Assembly: GCF_019039215.1 (NCBI RefSeq) | Contig: NZ_JAHNZZ010000001.1 | Coordinates: forward strand, 1,400,263-1,464,262 | From: Bacillus sp. FJAT-29790 | Lineage (GTDB): Bacteria > Bacillota > Bacilli > Bacillales > Cytobacillaceae | DNA length: 64,000 bases | Direction: 5' to 3' | In this document: in pieces, positions 50,730 through 60,006 of the stretch | Numbering within the stretch: position 1 is the first letter of the stretch | How the letters are laid out: the number at the start of each line of letters is the position of its first letter | The notes under the pieces: generated by a model | Database searches by the model: none | Told to the model about the DNA's origin: nothing | What the model saw: the letters and a program-made list of their open reading frames with translations, nothing else | Made by a program: the position numbers and the translations under genes

Positions 50730-51365
50730 ATGATGTTCCAAGATATTGAAGTAAAACCATTGTTTGAAGGTCAAATTCATGAATGCTATCAGTTTTCACT
50801 AAACATTGAAGGTTATAACTATCAAGGCATTTTTCATAATGAAGAAATTCAGTGGTTTCACCCACATCCAAAAAACAAACTTGGTGAGGATGAGCTTGAT
50901 GAGGTTGAATCCAAATTTTATGACAAAATGACAAACCACGATCATCCAGAATTTGAATTAAAACCAATCTTTAAGGATCAAATTCATGAACGTTATCAGT
51001 TTTCACTAAACATTGAAGGTTATAACTATCAAGGCATTTTTCATAATGAAGAAATTCAGTGGTTTCACCCACATCCAAAAAACAAACTTGGTGAAGATGA
51101 GCTTGATGAAGTTGAATCCAAGTTTTATGATAAAATGACAAACCACGATCAACCAGAAGTTGAGTTAAAACCAATCTTTAAGGATCAAGTTCATGAACGT
51201 TATCAGTTCACACTAAACATTGAAGGATATAACTATCATGGCATTTTTCATGATGAAGAAATTCAATGGTTTCATCCTCATCCAAAAAACAAACTTGAAA
51301 AGGATGATCTTGATGAGATCGAATCCAAAGTTTATCATACAATTGCAATTAATAAGCCAAATTAA
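50730..51365 (+). CDS. Protein of three tandem YheE/DUF5342-like domains
   Basis: A 211-aa protein built of three 69-residue repeats (about 7-75, 76-144, 145-211), the first two almost identical at protein and DNA level. Each has KPIFKDQIHERYQFSLNIEG, then NEEIQWFHPHPKNKLGEDEL and ends SKFYDKM. The single unit resembles the small YheE (DUF5342) proteins of Bacillus, normally one domain of about 70 aa. Recent internal duplication is clear. AAGGGGG precedes the ATG. Function unknown; cytoplasmic, acidic, rich in His and aromatic residues. Confidence 0.82.
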   Translation: MMFQDIEVKPLFEGQIHECYQFSLNIEGYNYQGIFHNEEIQWFHPHPKNKLGEDELDEVESKFYDKMTNHDHPEFELKPIFKDQIHERYQFSLNIEGYNYQGIFHNEEIQWFHPHPKNKLGEDELDEVESKFYDKMTNHDQPEVELKPIFKDQVHERYQFTLNIEGYNYHGIFHDEEIQWFHPHPKNKLEKDDLDEIESKVYHTIAINKPN

Positions 51366-51380
51366 AATTTACTTAGCAAG

Positions 51381-51408
51381 AAAAAGATCACCCATTCGTG
51401 ATCTTTTT
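51381..51408. terminator. Terminator after the three-domain protein gene
   Basis: AAAAAGATCAC and GTGATCTTTTT form an 11-pair stem with a six-base loop and T-rich tail. Confidence 0.85.
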
Positions 51409-51552
51409 CTTCAACCCCGTTATCCATTACTTGGTTAACATTCATTCCCTATTTATTTAGTTCTTACATAAAAGGGTCGTTCAATTAGTTGTGTTTCATA
51501 GAATCCCTTTAAATTCATTAATTTTTTTCTTCATTACATCAAAAACTGCATA

Positions 51553-51906
51553 TTATTTAAAAGGAACGTAGTGCTTCAATTCTGTTTCAATAACCCCTTT
51601 CTGTTTCCCCTCGTCATTTATTCGATATTCAAATTGCTGCACATCATTATGGGCAAAATAGATATATTCCACGAACGGTTCATCTTTAAATACGACAGTA
51701 GCATAAAAAGGCGGTAACTTCATTCCCCATATGCCCTCTACTGAATTTATTTCTTCGGCTTTATAGCCAGCCTCCTCGATGAGGTAATTCGTTACTCTCT
51801 TTTCATAAATCATTTTATTTATTTGAACATATAGAAAGGGTGTGATAACGAGTGCTAATATTGTCAACAATACGAATATGTTTATGTTTTTTTTCAATTT
51901 ACGCAT
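51553..51906 (-). CDS. DUF3139-type small membrane-anchored protein
   Basis: A 117-aa protein with one N-terminal membrane segment (about 9-30) and an extracytoplasmic domain including YLIEEAGYKAEEINSVEG, typical of the DUF3139 family. AAAGGGGAG precedes the ATG. Function not known. It lies 48 bases after the giant membrane protein gene upstream on the same strand. Confidence 0.8.
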   Translation of the reverse strand: MRKLKKNINIFVLLTILALVITPFLYVQINKMIYEKRVTNYLIEEAGYKAEEINSVEGIWGMKLPPFYATVVFKDEPFVEYIYFAHNDVQQFEYRINDEGKQKGVIETELKHYVPFK

Positions 51907-51954
51907 CTATTAGTATCTCCCCTTTCATGTTCCATGAAATTAAAAGTATGTTCC

Positions 51955-54900
51955 CTACTCCCACTCTTTCAGGTTTTTAATAACGTTCTGCTTTATTCCC
52001 GAAATGATTGTTTTTTCTCCTTTTGCTGTTTTTTGCTTATGCCATTCATTGTAGCTGGCAACAGCGATGAGGATGGAACCCGCGATTAACAGATATGCCC
52101 ACCATGGAAGGTTTCCCCAATACGGGCGTGTTTGCAGCAGCACATTCAGTAAGAGTACTCCTGAGCCGACAAAGAAATACGATTTGACCCGGAATAACAT
52201 TCCCGCGAGCATTGATATTAATGCTAGCGTTCCTAATATAAGCGCATCATACACCGTAGAACTTGCCAGACTATCTGCGATTAGTACAAGAGAAACAATA
52301 ACTAAAATTGCCCACTGGATTAGACCCGTCACCTTACTGAATTTTCCTTTTAAACAATAACGTGCAAAGATAACGATGGCAACAAATGGAAAAACATACA
52401 CTTCCGTTTCAATCAAATCAGGAATATCAATTCTTCTCAATACTGTATAATACGGCTGTAATAAATAGATGCCTGACAAAATAATCGCAATCCAAGCGTA
52501 CTCTGAATGGATTCGTTTCCGTTGCAAAATAAACAAGAAGCTGATCAGTATACCTGGAAGAATTTGTGTCCATAATGCTTCCGTTTGGAATCCATACATG
52601 GAGACGAAAAATAGTAGTGCAGCCATAGTATAGGAATCTACTTTTTTCACCTTTTCTTCCATGTCGAAAAGTTTTTGATAGAGCAGCTGACCTCTTAAAG
52701 TCAATCCAAGTCCAAATCCGCCGGTAATAAGCAGCTTGTTGGAAGCTTCCATTCCATTCATTAACAGGAACAGTATAGTTCCAGCGAATAAAAGGAATAA
52801 GGGCAGCCCAATGAAAATGTCTTTTCTTATCATGTGGAGAAAAGCGATTAGCCCCACCGAATAAAGGACCATTGTCACAAATGGAACCCACCCAAAAGGA
52901 TAGGATGCTATGAAAGACAAAATGCCAATAAGCGAGAATGGAACTAGAAAATATACCGTTCTTTGTTTATCCGCTTTATTTGTGAGCAGCCAAAAAACGA
53001 ATACGATACCGCTTGTGACTATATAGGCAAAATCGTCGAATTCTCCACCATAGAAATGATCGATCCCAGTTGAAACTACCATGAATAGGGAAAGGAATGA
53101 ACTATATAAAAAGAGCTTCACTCTCCACTCTTCGTCCGTTAGCCTCGAACTAATCCAATAGATAGCCATTGCCACTATAAAACTCCAGAACGATTTTTCA
53201 TGATAAATAAATAATGTCGGAAGCAATGCCAGTGGCAAGTAAAGATGGCCAACCCAGGAAAATCCTTTTGCTAGCAGCGGGTCCTTTTTTAAAAGATAAT
53301 AGGCGACAGCAAGCAAAATGAACGCACCGAATGGAAGCTGTATCCAGCTAAAAAGCGCAGGAACCGATCCTTTTATATGAATGGCATATAAAATAGAATA
53401 ATATGCTGCTAATGATACAGTTGCTATCGTGTAAGGCACCCATTTGAATTTCGTGTACAAATACAAAGCCAAATACATTCCCACTCCGCCTAACAGAACA
53501 AGAGGACGCATCCATATTCCATTTATCGGAAGGGTAATTGCTGCAAATATGGCAATTGTGTAAAAACCTTGTGCCATAAAAAAGGCGTTTTTTGCTAGAA
53601 TCACGTGATTCTTTATTTTCCAAATATAACTGAAGAGAAGGAGCATAGCGCCGGCAAGCACGGCATTCATCGCCATCCCTAGATTGTCCTCGTAAAAGCT
53701 AAAGCTACTTCGCATTTCCTCTCCAAAAGCAATGAAGGCTAGACCAATTGAAAACGGAATTGCCCATGGCGTTGAATCCGTATAAAAGCTCCTCTTTTCC
53801 ACTTTGTCTGTAATGACTAAAGCATAACTAAACAGCAACAGCATGATTCCAACGTTCATCCAATCGAAAATGCCGAAGCTGATCAAAATCGCAAAAAGCA
53901 TGATTGCAAACCCTACATCTCTTGAGCTTTTTTTGATAATAAGTAAAATGGGCTGTTTCTGCCAATATCCAAGAAGTAAACAAACCATGAAACCAATCAT
54001 GAATACAGGCATAATAAAATGGTCAAAGTGGACAACTTGATCCAGCAATAAAACGACTTCATACAAAGCCGAAGCTAAAAATACCGGGCTTAAATAAGAA
54101 AACAACTCCTTTTGCATGACATTAGCCAAGTATGTGAACTGAACGGCGATGATAAGGTATGCCAAAACGAGCGCATACGAAGGCTCATTCATATTTAAAA
54201 GAATTCCTTCAAAACTGATATAGATAAAGGCAAGACTTGAAACAACCGCACTCGTCAGCCGGAATATTTTTTCCCATGGATGTTGGCCATCCATGACTCT
54301 TGGAACGACTAGAAACCCTACCCCAACAAGGGCATATAAAACAGGTCCGAAGCTTTCAAGAATGGAGTGTTCAATGAGCTGGTATGCCCCGTAAACAACC
54401 ATGACACTAAATACAAAATGGTATTCCTTCTTGCCGGATACATAAACCATTGCTAAATAAACGGCAGCTGTAAGCAATACATTCAAGCTATTAAAAATAG
54501 GACTATCAAAGAATACGAACATCAACATAGTTGAAAGAACAAGGTTAATTTGTGCGAAATAAACAAGCTCTTTCGTAAAAAGCTTCAGGCTTTCCCTCGT
54601 CTTCACCCAATGATAACCAGCAACCAGCAATGCATTAAATGCCATGAGGCCTAAATAAAACCCATCCCTTTCAAGTTGAAAGGCTGCTAAACAATAGCCT
54701 ATTCCTGCAGATAAACAAATAAATGAAAACCAGACAAATAACCGCGATTGCAGATTTTTTGCAAGCAGACCATAAATTGGAATAAGCAGGAAGCTTCCCA
54801 TAGCACCTAGGACAAATCTGCCTTCCCCATAAAAAGATAAGTAAGGCCCGAAGAGCTCGAACCAACCGACTGATAAAATAAAGATCGGGAGAAATAAACT

Positions 54901-55353
54901 GCCGAGCACGATAAAGGCAAAGGACGTTCGCTCGATCCGCAAAATCCGCTTTGAAACATACGCAATCCCATAAAACAGCAGGGATACAAAAGCGATGGAA
55001 CCGCTCTTCATCCAGTTGTCCATCGTTTCCCAGTTGCTTGTGGCAACAAACAGCCCGCCAATCAGCAGCAAAATTACACCTAGATTTAAAGACCAAGAGA
55101 TGTTCCGCTCTCTTATCTCCTCAGCTGATAATCTCTTTTTTTTCTCTTTTTTAACTTGAGGTATAGGTTGTTGCAAAGGCTTTTCCTTAGCAGTAGCCAA
55201 TTCTTCTTTTTTCACTACCAAATCAGCATAGAATTGAATATGTGCATTCATTGTCTCTTCAAAATTTTTTTCCGAAATATACTCTTTCTCTTTCAGTAAA
55301 AGTAATTCGCTCCGAAAAATACTCTTTTGAGCTTCCATTGATTGAGAATCCAT
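51955..55353 (-). CDS. Giant polytopic membrane protein, SCO7613-like/DUF2157 type
   Basis: A 1132-aa protein. Residues 1-85 are soluble and charged (a helical region followed by KKEKKKRLSAEEIRERN), then about 30 membrane helices fill the rest almost without loops, ending in a basic tail KQKTAKGEKTIISGIKQN. The first membrane unit (LNLGVILLLIGGLFVATSNW, then SGSIAFVSLLFYGIAYV) is as in DUF2157/SCO7613 C-terminal-domain proteins of Bacillus. Function unknown; flippase or channel activity can only be guessed. Start ATG after GAGGTGA. Confidence 0.85.
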   Translation of the reverse strand: MDSQSMEAQKSIFRSELLLLKEKEYISEKNFEETMNAHIQFYADLVVKKEELATAKEKPLQQPIPQVKKEKKKRLSAEEIRERNISWSLNLGVILLLIGGLFVATSNWETMDNWMKSGSIAFVSLLFYGIAYVSKRILRIERTSFAFIVLGSLFLPIFILSVGWFELFGPYLSFYGEGRFVLGAMGSFLLIPIYGLLAKNLQSRLFVWFSFICLSAGIGYCLAAFQLERDGFYLGLMAFNALLVAGYHWVKTRESLKLFTKELVYFAQINLVLSTMLMFVFFDSPIFNSLNVLLTAAVYLAMVYVSGKKEYHFVFSVMVVYGAYQLIEHSILESFGPVLYALVGVGFLVVPRVMDGQHPWEKIFRLTSAVVSSLAFIYISFEGILLNMNEPSYALVLAYLIIAVQFTYLANVMQKELFSYLSPVFLASALYEVVLLLDQVVHFDHFIMPVFMIGFMVCLLLGYWQKQPILLIIKKSSRDVGFAIMLFAILISFGIFDWMNVGIMLLLFSYALVITDKVEKRSFYTDSTPWAIPFSIGLAFIAFGEEMRSSFSFYEDNLGMAMNAVLAGAMLLLFSYIWKIKNHVILAKNAFFMAQGFYTIAIFAAITLPINGIWMRPLVLLGGVGMYLALYLYTKFKWVPYTIATVSLAAYYSILYAIHIKGSVPALFSWIQLPFGAFILLAVAYYLLKKDPLLAKGFSWVGHLYLPLALLPTLFIYHEKSFWSFIVAMAIYWISSRLTDEEWRVKLFLYSSFLSLFMVVSTGIDHFYGGEFDDFAYIVTSGIVFVFWLLTNKADKQRTVYFLVPFSLIGILSFIASYPFGWVPFVTMVLYSVGLIAFLHMIRKDIFIGLPLFLLFAGTILFLLMNGMEASNKLLITGGFGLGLTLRGQLLYQKLFDMEEKVKKVDSYTMAALLFFVSMYGFQTEALWTQILPGILISFLFILQRKRIHSEYAWIAIILSGIYLLQPYYTVLRRIDIPDLIETEVYVFPFVAIVIFARYCLKGKFSKVTGLIQWAILVIVSLVLIADSLASSTVYDALILGTLALISMLAGMLFRVKSYFFVGSGVLLLNVLLQTRPYWGNLPWWAYLLIAGSILIAVASYNEWHKQKTAKGEKTIISGIKQNVIKNLKEWE

Positions 55354-55606
55354 TACGTCACCTCATTATTTAACAGCAAAATAACTTTCTACAATTAGTG
55401 TAATTTTACACCAGTATTGGCATTGTATTCAACCTTTTTTTGAAAAATCTTTATATTTCCATTACGTCGTTCTTGAAGGATATTATGTTTGATATGAAGA
55501 AATAATGATGGATGGGTGTACGGAGGAACGTCTAGCTGTGACTGTTTTTCGATGTATCGAATGGCGAATTAGTCGGCCTGCCCGTCAATTGCGAGGAGGA
55601 AAAATA

Positions 55607-56980
55607 TTGGAAAAATCAATTTTGGCATATCTTCAAAATAGAAGAGAAGTACATTTACAAGAGCTGTTTTAATTTCTATCGATTCCCAGCATTAGCTCAT
55701 TGTCAGAACATAGTAGTGATGTTCAAAAAGCCGCAAAATGGACTGCCGATGCGCTCGAGAAAATCGGAATGGAAAATGTGAAAGTTTATGAAACGAAAGG
55801 GCATCCGGTTGTTTATGGAGATTGGCTGAAAGCAGAAGGAAAGCCGACCGTTCTGATCTATGGACATTATGATGTGCAGCCCGTTGATCCGCTTCATTTA
55901 TGGGAAAGTCCGCCCTTCGAAGCGGTAGTCAGGGATGAAAAAATCTTTGCCCGCGGTGCAAGTGATGATAAAGGCCAAGTTTTCATGCATCTGAAAGCAA
56001 TTGAAGCCATTTTGCAAACAATAGGTGCACTCCCAATTAATTTTAAATTTTGTATTGAAGGGGAAGAAGAAATCGGAAGCCCTCACCTACCAGCGTTCGT
56101 TGAAGAAAATAAAGACCTCCTGGCAGCAGATGTCATCGTGATTTCAGATACCGGCATGATTGAAAAAGGTAAACCAACGATTTGTTACGGTCTACGGGGA
56201 TTATGCGGCTTGCAAATTGATGTAAAAGGAGCAAAGGGTGATTTACATTCCGGTCTCTATGGAGGTGCCGTCCAAAATCCGATTCATGCTCTCGTTCAGC
56301 TCGTCGATACTTTCCGTGGTATCGACGGAAAAGTTACTGTAGAAGGATTTTATGACCAAGTTCAACCATTAACGAATGAAGAAAAAGAAGCATACGACGC
56401 ATTGAAAATGAGTGATGAAAGCTTCCGTCAGCAGGCCGGCGTATCCGAGCTGTTCGGCGAAAAAGATTATACAACACTTGAAAGATTATGGGTCAGGCCA
56501 ACACTTGAAGTAAACGGCATTTATGGAGGCTTCCAAGGTGAAGGAATTAAAACCGTCATACCTTCCGAGGCATCAGCAAAAATCACATGCCGCCTTGTTC
56601 CAAATCAAGATCCGGATGAAATTGTGAGCCTTCTCCAAAACCATATTGAAAAAAATAAACCATCTGCCGTTGAGGTCACAGTATCACTTTTTGATAAGGG
56701 AGCACCATATGTGACTCCATTCGATCACCCGGCAATCCAAGCGGCAGGCCGGGCATATGAAAAAGTATATGGCGTTCCGACCTCATATACACGCGGTGGC
56801 GGCTCGATCCCAATTATCGCAGCATTTGACCAAATTCTAAATCTACCAGTCGTACTAATGGGCTTCGGCTTACCGGACGAAAACTTCCATGCCCCGAACG
56901 AGCATTTTCATTTGGAAAACTTTCATAAAGGACTGGATACACTTTGCTATTATTGGTACGAGCTTGAGCAGTCACTTTAG
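55607..56980 (+). pseudogene. M20 family dipeptidase gene interrupted by a stop codon
   Basis: An M20 metallodipeptidase of 457 aa if one reads through a TAA at 55670-55672. The TTG start after GAGGAGG gives MEKSILAYLQNRREVHLQELF, then the stop, then FLSIPSISSLSEHSSDVQ in the same frame. Downstream everything is intact: GHYDVQPVD (metal His and Asp), EGEEEIGSPH (catalytic Glu), the dimerisation domain and the terminal HAPNEH motif. A CAA or GAA codon probably mutated to TAA. Restart inside the frame is possible at a TTG or GTG but has no ribosome binding site. A sequencing error is the alternative. Confidence 0.75.
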
Positions 56981-57084
56981 AAAAATAAGATCAAAAAAGT
57001 CGTTATGACACTTTGACGGGTTCCGTTTCCTATCGCAAAACTCTAAAATGCATTTAGAAATGTATGATAAAAAGTATAACTAAT

Positions 57085-57108
57085 TGCACCGCAAATGCGG
57101 TGCTTTTT
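57085..57108 (+). terminator. Terminator of the dipeptidase gene
   Basis: GCACCGC and GCGGTGC pair around AAAT, followed by TTTTTG and a second T-rich tract. Confidence 0.85.
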
Positions 57109-57120
57109 GTCTTTTCAGAT

Positions 57121-57148
57121 AAAAAAGCTCAGTTACGCTTAACTGAGC
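57121..57148 (-). terminator. Minus-strand terminator
   Basis: GCTCAGTT and AACTGAGC form an eight-pair stem; on the minus strand six T follow. It lies about 170 bases after the coiled-coil gene and may back up the hairpin at 57251-57281. Confidence 0.65.
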
Positions 57149-57250
57149 CGTTACTCTTTATATTCAATTTCTATTACTAAAGCCCTCTGAAGCTTCATCA
57201 CTTGCAATAACTTTTAACGAATTATTGAAAAATTTCATAGTCATATAAAG

Positions 57251-57281
57251 AAAAAAAGAAACCTCATTCACTAAGGCTTCT
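57251..57281 (-). terminator. Terminator of the coiled-coil gene
   Basis: On the minus strand AGAAGCCT and AGGTTTCT pair (with G-U) and are followed by TTTTTT, 35 bases after the stop codon. Confidence 0.6.
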
Positions 57282-57315
57282 TCAGAGCAGGTTTTTTATT
57301 TATTCAGAAAATACT

Positions 57316-57687
57316 TTAGCTAACTTTATGATTTTTCCCCTCAATCATTAAAATAGCTTCTTCGTTCTTGGCAATCTTCGTTAATTGCGCATCCAAACGT
57401 TGGTTGATTTGATGTAATTCTTCGTGGAACAGCTTTTTGATGGAGGTCCCTTTCAAAACTTGAAAGAAGTCCATTAATTCTCCTCTTTGAAAAGTATCCA
57501 TTTTTTCGACAATTTCTTTGATGTCCGTTAAGTCAATTTGATTGACCTCCACTCGATGTTCAATGCTGTCCATTTTCTCTAATCGGGCCAGCCTATGCTC
57601 CAATGTTTGTATATTTTGATCTATTTTTGCGACTTGATTTTTAATGTCATGCATGCCTTCGAGTATTTGCTTTAATATCTCCTCCAT
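57316..57687 (-). CDS. Coiled-coil hypothetical protein, 123 aa
   Basis: A hydrophilic, almost fully helical protein. Heptads run through MHDIKNQVAKIDQNIQTLEHRLARLEKM (about 12-39) and again from about 45-70 and 90-112. No membrane segment. The third-codon ATG, eight bases after AAGGAG, is preferred over the ATG two codons earlier. Probably an oligomeric structural or adaptor protein; not identified. Confidence 0.72.
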   Translation of the reverse strand: MEEILKQILEGMHDIKNQVAKIDQNIQTLEHRLARLEKMDSIEHRVEVNQIDLTDIKEIVEKMDTFQRGELMDFFQVLKGTSIKKLFHEELHQINQRLDAQLTKIAKNEEAILMIEGKNHKVS

Positions 57688-57815
57688 ATACATCGCTCCT
57701 TATGATTAGTATCTCCATCTTACCATTGCTGTTCATATGGAATCTGTGGATATTCTTTTACAATTTCAAATCACGTAGAAAAAATATTTTTAAAATCGAT
57801 GTGCCGCTAATTCAC

Positions 57816-57850
57816 AAAAGCATTCGGTGCGATGTGCACCGAATGCTTTT
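57816..57850 (-). terminator. Terminator of the ThDP enzyme gene
   Basis: AAAAGCATTCGGTGC and GCACCGAATGCTTTT form a 15-pair stem around a five-base loop, the strongest hairpin in the window, 22 bases after the stop. Confidence 0.85.
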
Positions 57851-57872
57851 GGTTGTAAAATCTAGCCCTTTT

Positions 57873-59630
57873 CTAAAGAGATACGTGATGTACTTTTTTA
57901 TCTGGTGAGTAGATATCCATGATGTTCCAGTGGCCAGCAGTTGGAACAGGATTATTGAGCATGGCCACATCAATGACAACTGGTTTGTTGCTGGCAATCG
58001 CTTGTTGAAGAGCTGGTTTGAACTCTTCCGCCTTTTCAATTTTGATTCCTTCTACGCCATAAGCTTTTGCAATTGCCGCGTAATCTGGAGAATATGGCTC
58101 TCCGTCTATTTCAAAAACAGTGCCAAGCGTAGTGCCGAAGTGGGCCTTTTGAAGCCCAGCTATCGTTCCAAAGGCAAAGTTATTCATAATCACCCAAATG
58201 ACTGGAATGTTTTCTTCTGCTGCTGTCGCAAGCACCGCAGGGTTTTGTCCAAATCCGCCATCACCAACGAGTGAAACGACTACTCTTTCAGGATGAGCAA
58301 TTTTTACCCCGAGGGCCGCAGGAGCACCAAAGCCCATTGTGGCGTAGCCTCCAGGCGTTAAAATCGTTCCGGGTTCATAAATGTCAAATTGCTGGCCGAC
58401 CCCGTTTTTGTTCCAACCCACATCTGTTGTAATGAAAGCATCTCTTGGCAAAACCTCTCTAACTTCATGTAGAATACGCTGCGGTTGCATCGGGAAACAA
58501 TTGTCCTCGATAAAACCGATATTGCTGTTTTTGAATTCTTTTTTATTGGCAGCTATTTCTTGAATTAGCTGATCCCGCTTGTACCCGTTAGGCGCCATTT
58601 TCTTCGCCACCCGGTTTAAAACTGCCAGCGCTTGTTTCAAGTCAGCTACAGCGCCGATTTCAACCGGATAATTACGCCCGATTTCGTTTGGATCAATATC
58701 AATTTGGATTAATTTCGTTGGCGGGAAGTTAAATGTATATTCTGTTTCCCATGAGCTGCTGTCCGCTTCGGCAAATCTTGTGCCAAGGGCAAGAATATAA
58801 TCGGCCTCCTTGCACTTATCATTAATGAATTTTGTTCCCCAGAAACCTGTCATCCCAAGAACAAGTGGATTATCGTCTGGAACCGCACCTTTCCCCATCA
58901 AGGAATGAGCAACTGGGATATTTAGATGATCTACCAATTCCTTCAATTCCTCGGCTGCATCTGCTAGCAGAATTCCTCCACCGGCATAAATAAGCGGTTT
59001 TTCTGCATCAAGCAGCGTTTGAATGATTTGCTCAGCTGTTCGGTCATCAATCGATGGCTTTTGAATAGATTTCGTATGATGCTGTAATTTATCAAAAAGC
59101 TCCGTATCTACTTTCATTGAAAAAATATCCATCGGCACTGATACAAGAACTGGGCCCGGATTTCCGCTTTCAGCCATTTGAAAAGCTTTCTCAATAATTT
59201 CAGGGAATAAATCTGGGCGGTCTACACGCCATGCCCGCTTTACAAAAGGTTTGTAAACATCATATTGAGCCGCATCTGCATGTAAATTAATTTCCTGATG
59301 TGGATGCTTGCCATAATAATGCGTAGGTACATCGCCCGCAATCACGACCATCGGAATCGAATCCAACGCTGCATTTGCGACACCGGTAGCCGCATTTGTT
59401 AGGCCTGGTCCAAGATGACTAAGAACAACAGATGTTTGCTTTTTCGCCCGGGCATACCCGTCTGCGGCATGGGCCGCGATTTGTTCATGACGAACATTAA
59501 TAAATTTAATTGAACTTTTTTCAAGCTCTGTAAGCACTGCAATATTTGTATGTCCGCAAAGGCCAAAAATATGTTCAATTCCTCTGTTTTCTAAGTATTT
59601 AACTAGTTGACGGGAAATTAATTCTTCCAT
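57873..59630 (-). CDS. Thiamine diphosphate-dependent enzyme (acetolactate synthase-like)
   Basis: A 585-aa ThDP enzyme with the three-domain POX/AHAS layout: N-terminal catalytic Glu49 in NVRHEQIAAHAADGYARA, a central domain around 195-340, and the C-terminal ThDP motif GDG (456-458) to NN (483-484). It groups by eye with acetolactate synthase-like, sulfoacetaldehyde acetyltransferase-like and oxalyl-CoA decarboxylase-like enzymes, and I cannot choose among them. The ATG after AGGAGGAG is used. The upstream neighbour is an aldehyde dehydrogenase; a decarboxylase plus aldehyde dehydrogenase pair would turn a 2-oxoacid into an acid. Confidence 0.82.
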   Translation of the reverse strand: MEELISRQLVKYLENRGIEHIFGLCGHTNIAVLTELEKSSIKFINVRHEQIAAHAADGYARAKKQTSVVLSHLGPGLTNAATGVANAALDSIPMVVIAGDVPTHYYGKHPHQEINLHADAAQYDVYKPFVKRAWRVDRPDLFPEIIEKAFQMAESGNPGPVLVSVPMDIFSMKVDTELFDKLQHHTKSIQKPSIDDRTAEQIIQTLLDAEKPLIYAGGGILLADAAEELKELVDHLNIPVAHSLMGKGAVPDDNPLVLGMTGFWGTKFINDKCKEADYILALGTRFAEADSSSWETEYTFNFPPTKLIQIDIDPNEIGRNYPVEIGAVADLKQALAVLNRVAKKMAPNGYKRDQLIQEIAANKKEFKNSNIGFIEDNCFPMQPQRILHEVREVLPRDAFITTDVGWNKNGVGQQFDIYEPGTILTPGGYATMGFGAPAALGVKIAHPERVVVSLVGDGGFGQNPAVLATAAEENIPVIWVIMNNFAFGTIAGLQKAHFGTTLGTVFEIDGEPYSPDYAAIAKAYGVEGIKIEKAEEFKPALQQAIASNKPVVIDVAMLNNPVPTAGHWNIMDIYSPDKKVHHVSL

Positions 59631-59718
59631 TCGGTTGTCTCCTCCTTGATTCTTATCATCGCCTGATATCGGCATTTGTTTTCATTTGCTTTTCCACAAC
59701 GAACCCCATATGAGCTTG

Positions 59719-59873
59719 TTTTTTCTTTTTCGTGGGGTTTTTTGGACTCATAAACCACCGTTGAGGCCGGTTTTTTCTTTTTCAGGGGGTTTCTGGACTC
59801 ATAAACCCCGTTGAGGCCGGTTTTTTCTTTTTCGGGGGGGGGCTCTGGACTCATAAACCCCCTATGGGACCCG
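59719..59873 (-). repeat. Three to four tandem copies of a 50-52-bp unit
   Basis: Units start with TTTTTTCTTTTTC at 59719, 59771 and 59821 and contain GGACTCATAAACC and GTTGAGGCCGG; a degenerate fourth follows to about 59910. The third unit has a run of nine G (59834-59842). It lies between the ALDH and ThDP genes, inside their presumed transcript. Confidence 0.85.
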
Positions 59874-60006
59874 ATTTCCCAATTTCGAGAGGATATCTGA
59901 ACTGCATAAATTTCCTTTGGTGACTAAAAACTTCTTATCGATATGATAAGTAATGTTAAAAACAACACAGTCTGTCTTATTGAATGAAAAATACTTAAAA
60001 GGTTAT

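Noticed and set aside
57170..57250. Minus-strand 26-codon frame (MTMKFFNNSLKV...)
   Set aside because: It lies between two terminators, has no ribosome binding site, and is too short to judge.
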